This document shows, piece after piece, positions 43,032 to 51,668 of a DNA stretch of 64,000 nt; position 1 is the first letter of the stretch; each line of letters starts with the position of its first letter. A program made the position numbers and the translations under genes. Source of the DNA: UBA1563 sp041671545 (lineage in GTDB: Bacteria; Bacteroidota; Ignavibacteria; Ignavibacteriales; Ignavibacteriaceae). The notes under the pieces were generated by a model. It saw only the letters and a program-made list of their open reading frames with translations, did no database searches and had not been told where the DNA came from. Where the stretch lies: contig JBAZBI010000002.1 of assembly GCA_041671545.1 (NCBI GenBank), positions 186,001 to 250,000 of the forward strand. Reading direction: 5' to 3'.

Positions 43032-44348
43032 ATGAGTAACGAAGTAGAAACAAAAAAACTTCCCTATAAAGTAAAAGATATTTCTCTTGCCGAATGGGGA
43101 CGCAAAGAGATTGAATTAGCCGAAGCTGAAATGCCGGGCTTAATGTCTCTCCGCGAACAATATAGAATTACAAAACCGCTCAAAGGCGCGCGTATTACGG
43201 GTTGTTTGCACATGACAATTCAAACTGCCGTTTTAATTGAAACATTAATTGAACTCGGTGCAGAGGTTCAATGGTCATCATGTAATATTTTTTCAACGCA
43301 AGACCACGCCGCTGCCGCAATTGCCGCTGCCGGAATTCCGGTTTACGCTTGGAAAGGTATGAACGCCGAAGAATTCGATTGGTGTATTGAACAGACACTC
43401 CACTTTTCTGACGGGCAACCGTTAAATTTAATTCTTGATGACGGTGGTGATTTAACAAATATGGTTCTTGACAAATATCCCGAAATGGTAAAAGGCATTA
43501 AAGGATTAAGTGAAGAAACCACTACCGGCGTTCACAGACTTTATGAAAGAATGGAAAAAGGAACCCTTCCTCTTCCGGCTATCAACGTAAACGATTCGGT
43601 TACAAAATCTAAATTTGATAATAAATACGGATGCCGCGAATCTTTAGTTGATGCTATCCGCCGCGCTACAGATTTAATGCTTGCCGGTAAAGTTGCCGTT
43701 GTTGCCGGTTACGGTGATGTTGGCAAAGGTTCGGCTGAATCATTAAAGAATGCGCACGTACGTGTAATCGTTACCGAAGTTGATCCTATCTGTGCGCTGC
43801 AAGCCGCTATGGAAGGTTACGAAGTTAAGAAGATGGTTGATGCGGTTAAGGAAGCAGACATCGTTGTAACTACTACAGGCAATATGCAAATCGTTACCGG
43901 GCAACATTTCAAATTGATGAAAGACAAAACCGTTGTCTGCAACATCGGACACTTCGATACCGAAATTGATATGGCTTGGTTGAATGCAAATTACGGCGAA
44001 ACTAAAAACACGATCAAACCGCAAGTTGATAAATACACCATTGATGGAATAGATATTATCGTTTTGGCGGAAGGAAGATTAGTAAATCTCGGCTGTGCAA
44101 CGGGACATCCGTCATATGTAATGTCAAACTCGTTCACCAATCAAACATTGGCTCAACTTGAGCTTTGGAATCATTCTGATAAATATGAAAACAAAGTTTA
44201 TACTTTGCCGAAACACTTGGATGAAATGGTTGCAAGATTACACCTCGCAAAAATCGGTGTGGAGCTTGATACACTTACCGAAGAACAAGCAAAATATATC
44301 GGCGTTAAGGTTGAAGGACCTTACAAACCCGACTATTACCGCTATTGA
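43032..44348 (+). CDS. ahcY: Adenosylhomocysteinase
   Basis: Splits S-adenosylhomocysteine to adenosine and homocysteine with bound NAD. The 438-aa protein has SLREQYRITKPLKGARI, TGCLHMTIQTAVL, the NAD fold VAVVAGYGDVGKGSAESL, and the C-terminal KPDYYRY that caps the cofactor of the next subunit. The 40-aa insertion typical of some bacterial enzymes is absent or short. It is in an operon with metK. Its product adenosine would need deamination and base release before entering the purine locus on both sides; those enzymes are not in the window. Confidence 0.97.
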   Translation: MSNEVETKKLPYKVKDISLAEWGRKEIELAEAEMPGLMSLREQYRITKPLKGARITGCLHMTIQTAVLIETLIELGAEVQWSSCNIFSTQDHAAAAIAAAGIPVYAWKGMNAEEFDWCIEQTLHFSDGQPLNLILDDGGDLTNMVLDKYPEMVKGIKGLSEETTTGVHRLYERMEKGTLPLPAINVNDSVTKSKFDNKYGCRESLVDAIRRATDLMLAGKVAVVAGYGDVGKGSAESLKNAHVRVIVTEVDPICALQAAMEGYEVKKMVDAVKEADIVVTTTGNMQIVTGQHFKLMKDKTVVCNIGHFDTEIDMAWLNANYGETKNTIKPQVDKYTIDGIDIIVLAEGRLVNLGCATGHPSYVMSNSFTNQTLAQLELWNHSDKYENKVYTLPKHLDEMVARLHLAKIGVELDTLTEEQAKYIGVKVEGPYKPDYYRY

Positions 44349-44372
44349 TCTTCTTCATTTAATTGAAAAGAC

Positions 44373-44401
44373 AAAGGCTGAGTTTTTGCTCAGCCTTTTT
44401 T
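44373..44401 (+). terminator. Rho-independent terminator of metK-ahcY
   Basis: 10-bp perfect stem AAAGGCTGAG/CTCAGCCTTT with a TTTTTG loop, followed by a T-run. Starts 25 bases after the ahcY stop. Confidence 0.92.
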
Positions 44402-44481
44402 GTTTAAACTACTCCCATTCGTATCTGTGATATAACCCACTTTTATAATTATCCCTCGGAACTCTTAACATACAATTGTTG

Positions 44482-44514
44482 TTGCAATTATATCAGCTAT
44501 CATTAAAATATTTG
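44482..44514 (+). promoter_or_regulatory. Possible promoter of the envelope operon
   Basis: TTG at 44482-44484 and AATATTTG at 44507-44514 (one mismatch to TAnnTTTG) with a 22-base spacer, 37 bases before the start codon. Confidence 0.35.
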
Positions 44515-44550
44515 ATCCTGTTTTTTTTAACAAATAATTTTAGGAGAGTT

Positions 44551-45345
44551 ATGCGTCTATTTACACATGGAAAATTTTTCTTAACGGTTTTATTTTTAAC
44601 ATCGGCATTAACAGTTTATGTGTTTGGTTATAGCGGAGGTATAACAGGTAAAACACAAAAAAACGGTGCGGGCTGCACATGTCATTCAAGCACACCTACC
44701 GCTGCTGTTTCTGTAGTTATTGATGGTCCTGCATCACTGCTTCCGGGACAAACTGAAACTTACACGGTAACAGTTAGTGGCGGACCTCTCGCCGCCGCGG
44801 GAACAAACATTGCTGCTTCGGCAGGATCATTAACTCCCGGCGCGGGATTGCGATTGGCAAGTTCCGAGTTAACACATCAAGAACCGCACTCACCTTCGGC
44901 GGGAAAAGTTGTTTTTACTTTTACTTATACAGCTCCGGCAACAGAAGGAGCTGTTACTCTGTATGCAAACGGTAACAGTGTAAACCTTGATGGAACAAAT
45001 AGTAACGATCAATGGAATTTTGCGCAGAATAAAACAATTTCTGTTTCGAGCGCAACGGATATCGAATCGGATAAATATAATTTGAGTTATGATTTGAAAC
45101 AAAATTATCCGAATCCTTTTAATCCAACTACAACTATTTTTTACCAAATTCCTCAAGCAGGAAATGTTTCATTAAAAATTTTCAACATTACCGGAACTGA
45201 AGTTGCTTCTTTGGTAAACGGTTACAAACAATCCGGCAGTTACTCGGTTGAGTTTAATGCGTCAACACTTACTTCCGGCGTTTACTTTTATAAAATATCG
45301 GTAAACAATTTTTCTGAAATCAAAAAGATGGTTCTGCTCCGTTAG
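44551..45345 (+). CDS. Choice-of-anchor V domain protein with T9SS tail
   Basis: A 264-aa secreted protein. The ATG at 44551 has an AGGAGAG ribosome site; an in-frame ATG at 44476 would bury the signal peptide, so it is rejected. After the signal peptide comes GYSGGITGKTQKNGAGCTCHS, the cysteine motif of choice-of-anchor V proteins, then an Ig-like beta domain (GPASLLPGQTETYTVTV, GGPLAAAGTNIAAS). The C-terminal 85 residues are a T9SS type A sorting domain (NYPNPFNPTTTIF, GVYFYKISV, KKMVLLR). The C-x-C-H motif resembles but is not a standard CXXCH heme site. First of four genes for envelope or redox proteins. Confidence 0.88.
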   Translation: MRLFTHGKFFLTVLFLTSALTVYVFGYSGGITGKTQKNGAGCTCHSSTPTAAVSVVIDGPASLLPGQTETYTVTVSGGPLAAAGTNIAASAGSLTPGAGLRLASSELTHQEPHSPSAGKVVFTFTYTAPATEGAVTLYANGNSVNLDGTNSNDQWNFAQNKTISVSSATDIESDKYNLSYDLKQNYPNPFNPTTTIFYQIPQAGNVSLKIFNITGTEVASLVNGYKQSGSYSVEFNASTLTSGVYFYKISVNNFSEIKKMVLLR

Positions 45346-45395
45346 TAATTTGAAAGCGGACGAATTTTTAATGCGTTGTCTATAAGGAATATTTC

Positions 45396-45830
45396 ATGTC
45401 GATCAAAAATAAATTTTTCGGGTTTCCGTTCACCCTTCTTTTAATAATTTCTTTAGCGGGTTGTAAAGTTACCGTTGAACCGGAAGTAAATAATTCTCTT
45501 CCGGATAATTCTTCAGCAACGTTTTCTACAATTCAGAAAGAAATTTTTAATGTCTCGTGCGCCTTATCCGGTTGTCATTCCGGCGCCGATGCGGCGGCGG
45601 GAATGGATCTTTCCTCCGGTTTAGCTTTTAACAATTTGGTGAATGTTCCAAGTACAAGTAATACAAACTTCGTCCGCGTTCAACCTGGAAATAGCGCAAA
45701 CAGTTTTATCATCAAAAGACTGAGAAACATCGGAGAGAGCTCCGGAATAATGCCACCTTCCGGTAAGTTGAGTGAAAACGCTATTCAGCTTGTTGAGACC
45801 TGGATAAATAACGGCGCTAAAAATGATTAA
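45396..45830 (+). CDS. Cytochrome-c-like lipoprotein
   Basis: A 144-aa lipoprotein: hydrophobic leader ending LISLAGCK, with Cys as the lipid site. The mature part resembles planctomycete-type cytochrome c domains: FNVSCALSGCHSGADAAAGMD with a C-x4-CH motif, then VQPGNSANSFIIKRL, IMPPSGK (Met possible sixth heme ligand) and WINNGAKND. The two cysteines are four residues apart rather than two, an atypical heme site seen in this family; heme loading is therefore inferred, not certain. Lies between the anchor-V and YceI genes. Confidence 0.85.
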   Translation: MSIKNKFFGFPFTLLLIISLAGCKVTVEPEVNNSLPDNSSATFSTIQKEIFNVSCALSGCHSGADAAAGMDLSSGLAFNNLVNVPSTSNTNFVRVQPGNSANSFIIKRLRNIGESSGIMPPSGKLSENAIQLVETWINNGAKND

Positions 45831-45848
45831 TCACTCGGTGGAGTTAAT

Positions 45849-46436
45849 ATGAGATATTTACTTTTTCTATGCCTACTTATTTCAGTAGAACTTTTTTCTC
45901 AAGGAACAGAGTTACACGTTAAACAAGGATCAAAGAACCATGTGGAATTTATTTCCGACGCTCCTTTTGGAAAATTTTCCGGCGTTACGGATAACATCGA
46001 CGGTTATATGTATTGGGAAGGAAACAATTATACTACAAACAGCAGTTTTTATTTTGAGGTTGATCTAAAGACATTAGATACCGGTATTGGTCTCCGTAAC
46101 CGGCACATGCGAGAAAATTATTTGCATACGGATAAATTTCCGGACGCTTCTTTTAAAGGGAAAATCACAAATGTTACTCCGTCAGCGCAAGGTTCGTTTA
46201 ATGTTGATGCAGAAGGAGAAATGTTCATTCATGGAATAACAAAGTATATTAAAATCTCCGGTGTGCTAACAAAGTCTAGTAATTCTGACTACAGCATAAA
46301 AACTAATTTCAATATAAAACTTTCATCTTATAATATAGAAATTCCGAGTATCATGATGGTAAAATTAAGTGAAGTGGTTGAACTTCAATTGAATTTTAAT
46401 TTGTTCGCCGTAAATAAAACTGAAGGGAAAAAATGA
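45849..46436 (+). CDS. YceI-family lipocalin-like periplasmic protein
   Basis: A 195-aa protein with a signal peptide ending VELFSQG. YceI features: VEFISDAPFGKFSGVT, the DLKTLDTGIGLRNRHM motif followed by TDKFPDASFKG, and FIHGITKYIKISGV. Family members bind isoprenoid-type lipids (polyisoprenoid pocket) and are often near cytochromes. It is 18 bases after the cytochrome-like gene and overlaps the next gene by ATGA. Confidence 0.92.
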   Translation: MRYLLFLCLLISVELFSQGTELHVKQGSKNHVEFISDAPFGKFSGVTDNIDGYMYWEGNNYTTNSSFYFEVDLKTLDTGIGLRNRHMRENYLHTDKFPDASFKGKITNVTPSAQGSFNVDAEGEMFIHGITKYIKISGVLTKSSNSDYSIKTNFNIKLSSYNIEIPSIMMVKLSEVVELQLNFNLFAVNKTEGKK

Positions 46437-47281
46437 AATTACATTCGATAATTGCTGTAACGCTTTTATTTTTTATTACTCTTTCCATACAAGGAAATGC
46501 ACAGATAAGTTGGAAGAAACAAGAGGCAGTCGATAATCTTCCTCTTCAACTTTTTCATTCGCCACAATCTATAAATTTGCCAACTGTTGAAACGCTGCAG
46601 CAAGGAGATTTTGAGTTTGAGATTTCTCATCGCTTTTTACCCTCGATAAAAGATGGAGCGAAAGATTTATACGGTTTTGATGGTCCCGTGAATATGAGAA
46701 TAGCGCTTGGTTATGCGGTAACGGATGATTTGGTGCTTACGTTAGGAAGATCGAACGTTGATGATAATCTTGATTTTAAAGGTAAATATCGATTGCTTCA
46801 ATTTAAAGAAACTTTTCTCCCTTTGCTTGTCGGTCTTCAATTCGGGATTGCAAAGAACACTCAAACACTCAAACCAATTTCAAGCGCCGGAAGGGCTTAT
46901 CAATATTTCGGACAAATAATTTTCAACACAATGGTGAACAAAAAACTTGGTATTGGTATGGTTCCCTCTTATTTATATAACAGCAACATTTATCGCTCAG
47001 ATGTGCAAAACTCCTTTACCTTGGGAATGAACGCGCAATATTACTTTACCAACATGTTCAGCGTTTTGGCTGAGTTCAACCCAACGGTTAAGGGATATCT
47101 AAACCGTTTTGATTCGGCAGCGTTTGGAATTGAATTGGAAACCGGCGGACATTTTTTCAAAATTATTTTAACGAATAACGCAAAGTTAAATCCCACTCAA
47201 TTCCTTTCCGGGGCAGATAAAGATTTTGGAAATGGTGAATGGAGGCTTGGGTTTAATATTACAAGGCTTCTTAAATTTTAA
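46433..47281 (+). CDS. DUF5777 outer-membrane beta-barrel protein
   Basis: A 282-aa protein with a signal peptide (cut near GNAQIS). The mature part begins WKKQEAVDNLPLQLFHSPQSI, has QGDFEFEISHRFLP and closes WRLGFNITRLLKF, ending in an aromatic residue as outer-membrane barrels do. Alternating hydrophobic strands run throughout. This layout matches DUF5777, a Bacteroidota family usually found with YceI and cytochrome-like genes, as here. Function unknown; possibly a porin or docking site for the three exported proteins before it. Confidence 0.86.
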   Translation: MKLHSIIAVTLLFFITLSIQGNAQISWKKQEAVDNLPLQLFHSPQSINLPTVETLQQGDFEFEISHRFLPSIKDGAKDLYGFDGPVNMRIALGYAVTDDLVLTLGRSNVDDNLDFKGKYRLLQFKETFLPLLVGLQFGIAKNTQTLKPISSAGRAYQYFGQIIFNTMVNKKLGIGMVPSYLYNSNIYRSDVQNSFTLGMNAQYYFTNMFSVLAEFNPTVKGYLNRFDSAAFGIELETGGHFFKIILTNNAKLNPTQFLSGADKDFGNGEWRLGFNITRLLKF

Positions 47282-47293
47282 TAAATGAATTTC

Positions 47294-47412
47294 GCACAAC
47301 AATAAATGGATGTGCCGCACAAAAAAATTCCGATAAATCGGGAGAATTAATATTTGCCCATCATCGTTTACGATGATTTTTTCGTATAGCGATACCGTTT
47401 ACGGTATCGCTA
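47294..47412 (+). repeat. Four-hairpin intergenic repeat, copy A
   Basis: Four successive hairpins: 47294-47315, 47326-47348 (imperfect), 47360-47377 (perfect 7 bp) and 47387-47412 (11 bp), starting at offsets 0, 32, 66, 93. Loops are TAAA, TAAA, TTTA, TTTA. The third hairpin and following ATTTTTTCGTA are almost identical to copy B at 52531. The last hairpin precedes TTTTTG and may also end transcription of the DUF5777 operon. Confidence 0.85.
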
Positions 47413-47434
47413 TTTTTGACAACGCAAATTACGT

Positions 47435-48856
47435 TCATGTCAAATATCGCCCAAATCCTTTTTCAACAGTTATTCCAGCAGCATCACTGTAGATAATTTT
47501 CCCTCGCAAAATTGTTAGGATAACTTTTCCATTAAACAATTCATTGTCAAAAGGAGATGTTTCCCCTTTCGACAACAACTGTTTGGTTTCAAACTTCCAA
47601 GAAATATTGGGATTGATGATCGCAAAATCGGCGTCACTTCCTTCTCTCAAACTTCCTTTTTGCGGATAGAGATTGTATCTTTTCGCGGCATTGGCGGAAA
47701 CAACTTCTGTAAATCTTTTCAAACTAAGTTTCTGTTTTTTATATCCTTCGGAAAGAACAACGGGAATCAATGTTTGCACACCCGGAATTCCACCGTAATC
47801 ATTCCAAAACGACCCGGTTTGCTTTTCTTGCAGCGGAGCCGGTGCATGGTCTGATGCGACAAAACTACAATTTCCTTCTTCTAAATATTTCCACAATTCG
47901 GTTTGATCTTTTTTTGATTTTACAATCGGCGCAGTTTTTAATGATGAACCTTTTCTTTTGAAATCATCTTGCGTAAAAGATAAATAGTGTGGGCACGTTT
48001 CGTAAGTGATGTTGTATTCATTGCGAACTTTATTCACAAGTTTCGCAGCTTCAGACGAAGCAACGTGAACGATGTGCAAATTTCCGTCAACTCTCTTTGC
48101 AATTTCAATCGCGTTAGCAACTGCAGTTACTTCCACTTGTGCGGGACGGGAATTACAGTAACGCAAATAATCATCGTTCGCGTTTTGATATATCTGTGTC
48201 ATGTTTGAAATAACATCAGCATCTTCGGCGTGAAGTAATACCGGCAGATTTAACTCTTTTGCTTTCTTTAAAATTAATTCAAATTGAACAAGAGAGACTT
48301 GTGGAAAAGTTTTCATTCCGGAAACGAAATAAGTTTTGAATCCTCTTACTTTCTTGGCGGCAAGTTCTTCCATGGATTGAGAAAACAGCTCAAAATTATC
48401 TGCGCAAACTCCGCCGTACAATCCAAAATCGATTACCGATTCATTTTTAATTGCCGCAAATTTTTCCTCGAAATTCTTTCCATTGGTTACGGGAGGAAGA
48501 GAAGTACACGGCATATCGATAACGGTTGTAACGCCTCCGGCTGCGGCTGACATGCTTCCGTGATAAAAATCTTCCCGATGAGTAAATCCGGGCGTATCAA
48601 AATGTACATGCGGATCAATGCCGCCGGGAATGGTTATCAATCCTTCGCAATCTAAAATATATTTTTCAGAATGCTCGTTTATCTCTGCGATTTTTGTCCG
48701 ATCAAGCTCAGATAATTTAACGGTGATTTTATTTTCAATTGAAATTGTTCTTGAAAGTTCTTCTTTAACTGCGGTGATTTTTTCATCAACAAGAAAATCA
48801 ACAAGTTTTTCTTGTCCGGCTAGTTCATCATAAATGCAGCAGTTTTTTAAGATCAT
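47435..48856 (-). CDS. allB: AllB-like cyclic amidohydrolase (allantoinase/hydantoinase family)
   Basis: A 473-aa two-metal amidohydrolase close to AllB. Metal residues appear in GGIDPHVHFDTPGF, the carboxylated-lysine motif RGFKTYFVSG, LLHAEDADVI, HIVHVASS and VASDHAPAP; ETCPHYLSF and FNGKVILTILRGK are also AllB-like. An insert of about 25 residues near 35-75 is unusual. In the urate cluster of anaerobes the matching gene is called hyuA; it should open a five-membered ring such as hydantoin, allantoin or an imidazolone. It is last of the minus-strand group with xdhABC, its start adjacent to the xdhA stop, and is flanked on its outer side by repeat copy A. Confidence 0.85.
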   Translation of the reverse strand: MILKNCCIYDELAGQEKLVDFLVDEKITAVKEELSRTISIENKITVKLSELDRTKIAEINEHSEKYILDCEGLITIPGGIDPHVHFDTPGFTHREDFYHGSMSAAAGGVTTVIDMPCTSLPPVTNGKNFEEKFAAIKNESVIDFGLYGGVCADNFELFSQSMEELAAKKVRGFKTYFVSGMKTFPQVSLVQFELILKKAKELNLPVLLHAEDADVISNMTQIYQNANDDYLRYCNSRPAQVEVTAVANAIEIAKRVDGNLHIVHVASSEAAKLVNKVRNEYNITYETCPHYLSFTQDDFKRKGSSLKTAPIVKSKKDQTELWKYLEEGNCSFVASDHAPAPLQEKQTGSFWNDYGGIPGVQTLIPVVLSEGYKKQKLSLKRFTEVVSANAAKRYNLYPQKGSLREGSDADFAIINPNISWKFETKQLLSKGETSPFDNELFNGKVILTILRGKIIYSDAAGITVEKGFGRYLT

Positions 48857-51186
48857 TATTTTGCGGAAAGAACTGTTAAAACATACTCCGGCGCAAATGG
48901 CCCACTGTGTAATCGTTTTCCGGTTGCATTGTAAAACGCGTTGGCAATTCCCGGCAACGCACCGTTTATATTTATTTCCGAGATTGATTTCGCTCCGTAA
49001 GGTCCGGTTTCTTCATACGATTTAATTAACTTCACTTTCATCGGAGGAATATCAAATGCCGTATATACGCCATACTTTCCGAAAGTATCATTCAACATTT
49101 TTCCGTGAGGAGAGAAATAATAATTTTCAAACAGTGCATACGATAAACCGTTTACGATTGCTCCCTCCACCTGTCCTTCGGCAGTAACGGGATTGATCGG
49201 CGTTCCGCAATCAACGGTGGCAGTATAATTCAGCACTTTGATTATTCCGGTGAAAGTATCAACTTCGATCTCAATAAAATGAACGGCAAACGGCGGCGGA
49301 GATTTCGGTGAAATGTGCGAAGCAGTCGCTTGAATTTGAAATTGATTTTTCTGGTACAAACTGTACTGGCAAATTTCCGCAAAGGATACTTCTTCTTTTA
49401 TATTTTCTTTTGCAGTAACCCTGCTGTCGTTTGATTCAACTTCATCAATTGAAAGCGAAAGCATTTCAGCACCGACTTTGAGAATTTGTTTTTTAATTTC
49501 CTCCGCACATTTTCTAACCGCTTGTCCCGAAAGATAAGTTGTCGATGATGCGTAAGCGCCGGTATCAAAAGGTGTGAAATCAGTATCGGAAGAATAAACA
49601 ATAAAACTTTCAACTGGCGTATCAAGCACTTCGGAAGCGATTTGTGCAAGAACCGTATCGGATCCGGTGCCCAAATCTGTTGCTCCAACATTTAAATTGA
49701 ATGAACCGTCGTCATTCATTTTAATGTATGCGGAAGCCATATCAATTTCGGGGATAGCGGAACCTTGCATCATTGCGACCATTCCTATTCCACGTTTCAA
49801 TCTTTTCCCTTTGTTGAAATCGGAATTTGGTCCATACAATTTTATTTTCTCATACCAATCAGAAAGTTTCGCTCCTTCGTCAAGACATTCGACCAGCGAA
49901 GTTGAACCGATGGTCATTGCAACACCTTCTTTTCCTTCCCCCAACGCTTGAAATATCGCTGAGGTTTCACCCGACTTGATGCACCATTTTTTATAATACT
50001 CAACAATATCAAGTCCGCAGTCTTCACAAACCATATCGATCGCTTGTGCATAAGCCGGGTAAGATTCCGTTGCGCCGTATCCGCGATATGCGCCGCCAAC
50101 CGGAAGATTTGTATAAACGCCCATTCCTGTAAAACGAAGATTTTCAATTTTGTTTAATAGCGGAAGTGTTTTCGATCCGGCGTTTGCAAGCACGGTTAAT
50201 GCGTGTGAACCGTAGCCGCCTGCATTTTCCAAAGCATCAAGATGAAGCGCGTTGATTTTTCCATCGGCTTCATAACCGACAGAAACTTTGGTTTGGTATT
50301 CGTGTCTGCATCTTGTTGATTTAAAAACTTCTCTTCTTGAATAAACTAATTTAGCGGGGCGCTTTGTTCTCCAAGTCATTAATGCCACAATTGGTTCTAA
50401 AAGAATTTCTTGCTTACCGCCAAAACCGCCGCCGAGTCTTGGTTTTATTACGCGGATTTTTGAAACGGGGATTTCAGCAACGTGAGACACAATTCTTCTA
50501 ACATGAAACGGAACTTGTGTTGTAGAAATAATTACAAGTCTTCCTCTTACATCAAGATAAGAAACTGAAGCGTGAGGCTCTATCGCACAGTGGGAACCGT
50601 ACGAACAGTAAAAATCAAGTTCGATTTTTCGTGAAGATTTTTTAAATGCCGAATCAAAGTCGCCAACATTAGCTTCAACTTTTGAAGCGATATTTTTCTT
50701 TGCATCATAAAAAACCGGAATCTTCGGAAAAGCGCCGTCATCTTTATGAATGATGATGGATGAACCTTCCGATTTTTTCAAATTCAAAATTGGTTTTAAT
50801 TCTTTATACGTTACTTTTATTTTCTTTAGCGCTTCATCCGCAATCTCTTTTGATTCCGCTGCAACGGCGCAAACATTATCACCAACAAACCGCATAGTTT
50901 TTCCAAAGAGAATTGTGTCATACGGTGATGGCTCCGGATAACCTTGTCCGGCGGTGGTATATAAAATTTGATTAACATTTTTGTACGAAAGAATTTCTAC
51001 AACGCCGTGCATTTTTCGCGCTTCGGAATCATCGATATCAATTATTTTCGCGTAAGCATATCCCGAATGCATAACCGAAACGTAGAGCATATTGTTAAAA
51101 GAGAAATCGTCAGTATATTTTTCTTCTCCGGTAACAAGAGCTAATCCGTCAATCTTTTCAATTGGTTGATTTACATATTTGAACAT
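48856..51186 (-). CDS. xdhA: Xanthine dehydrogenase Mo-subunit, E. coli XdhA type
   Basis: The 776-aa molybdopterin-binding subunit of a three-subunit hydroxylase. It starts with the domain INQPIEKIDG-like segment and carries LGGGFGGKQEILLEP, LPVGGAYRGYGATES, and GPYGAKSISEININ whose Glu takes the catalytic-base position. The residue after GGK is Gln, as in E. coli XdhA, not the Glu of bovine-type xanthine oxidases, hinting at a different purine preference. Neighbours are the Fe-S (xdhC) and FAD (xdhB) subunits upstream. Together they would oxidise, or run in reverse to reduce, purines and related heterocycles in the cytoplasm. Confidence 0.9.
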   Translation of the reverse strand: MFKYVNQPIEKIDGLALVTGEEKYTDDFSFNNMLYVSVMHSGYAYAKIIDIDDSEARKMHGVVEILSYKNVNQILYTTAGQGYPEPSPYDTILFGKTMRFVGDNVCAVAAESKEIADEALKKIKVTYKELKPILNLKKSEGSSIIIHKDDGAFPKIPVFYDAKKNIASKVEANVGDFDSAFKKSSRKIELDFYCSYGSHCAIEPHASVSYLDVRGRLVIISTTQVPFHVRRIVSHVAEIPVSKIRVIKPRLGGGFGGKQEILLEPIVALMTWRTKRPAKLVYSRREVFKSTRCRHEYQTKVSVGYEADGKINALHLDALENAGGYGSHALTVLANAGSKTLPLLNKIENLRFTGMGVYTNLPVGGAYRGYGATESYPAYAQAIDMVCEDCGLDIVEYYKKWCIKSGETSAIFQALGEGKEGVAMTIGSTSLVECLDEGAKLSDWYEKIKLYGPNSDFNKGKRLKRGIGMVAMMQGSAIPEIDMASAYIKMNDDGSFNLNVGATDLGTGSDTVLAQIASEVLDTPVESFIVYSSDTDFTPFDTGAYASSTTYLSGQAVRKCAEEIKKQILKVGAEMLSLSIDEVESNDSRVTAKENIKEEVSFAEICQYSLYQKNQFQIQATASHISPKSPPPFAVHFIEIEVDTFTGIIKVLNYTATVDCGTPINPVTAEGQVEGAIVNGLSYALFENYYFSPHGKMLNDTFGKYGVYTAFDIPPMKVKLIKSYEETGPYGAKSISEININGALPGIANAFYNATGKRLHSGPFAPEYVLTVLSAK

Positions 51187-51188
51187 AC

Positions 51189-51668
51189 TTACTCCATTTC
51201 CAAATTGTTAGTCTGCAATTTCTGCGCCGTCATTTCAACCGCATCAACAATTTTTACATATCCGGTGCAGCGACACAAATTACCATCAAGTGCGACAAGA
51301 ATTTCTTCGCGCGTCGGTTTCGGATTTTCTTTTAACAAACTGTAAGAAGCAAGCACCATTCCCGGAGAACAGAATCCGCATTGATCGGCACCGGCTTCGA
51401 CAAAAGATTTTTGCAAAAGATGTGGAGTATAAAGCGTTCCAATTCCTTTTACCGTAGTGATCTCTTTTTCTTGAACGCTCATTGCAAGCACCTGACATGA
51501 ATTGACTGGTTTTCCATCTAACAGAACTGTACATGAACCGCATTCACCTTCGTTGCAGCCGCATTTTACTTCAGTAAAATTATTGTTACGTAAAACGTGA
51601 AGCAGAGTTTCATTTGGCAAAATTTCAAGTTCTTTTGATTTGTTATTTACTTTGAATGGTAATTTCAT
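51189..51668 (-). CDS. xdhC: Xanthine dehydrogenase [2Fe-2S] subunit
   Basis: A 159-aa subunit with two [2Fe-2S] clusters: plant-type CGCNEGECGSCTVLLDG and the helical cluster QCGFCSPGMVLASY with LDGNLCRCTGY. Length is standard for E. coli-style XdhC (not to be confused with the XdhC/CoxI maturation protein at 34779). It overlaps xdhB by 4 bases and is 2 bases upstream of xdhA, so all are one transcript. It passes electrons from the Mo site to FAD. Confidence 0.95.
   Translation of the reverse strand: MKLPFKVNNKSKELEILPNETLLHVLRNNNFTEVKCGCNEGECGSCTVLLDGKPVNSCQVLAMSVQEKEITTVKGIGTLYTPHLLQKSFVEAGADQCGFCSPGMVLASYSLLKENPKPTREEILVALDGNLCRCTGYVKIVDAVEMTAQKLQTNNLEME

Noticed and set aside
44476..44550. 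Earlier ATG for the anchor-V protein
   Set aside because: It has no ribosome site and would place 25 residues before the signal peptide; ATG 44551 follows AGGAGAG.
47387..47416. Copy A hairpins as merely a bidirectional terminator
   Set aside because: The last stem may terminate, but the four-hairpin order is repeated at 52531 between co-directional genes, so termination alone does not explain it.
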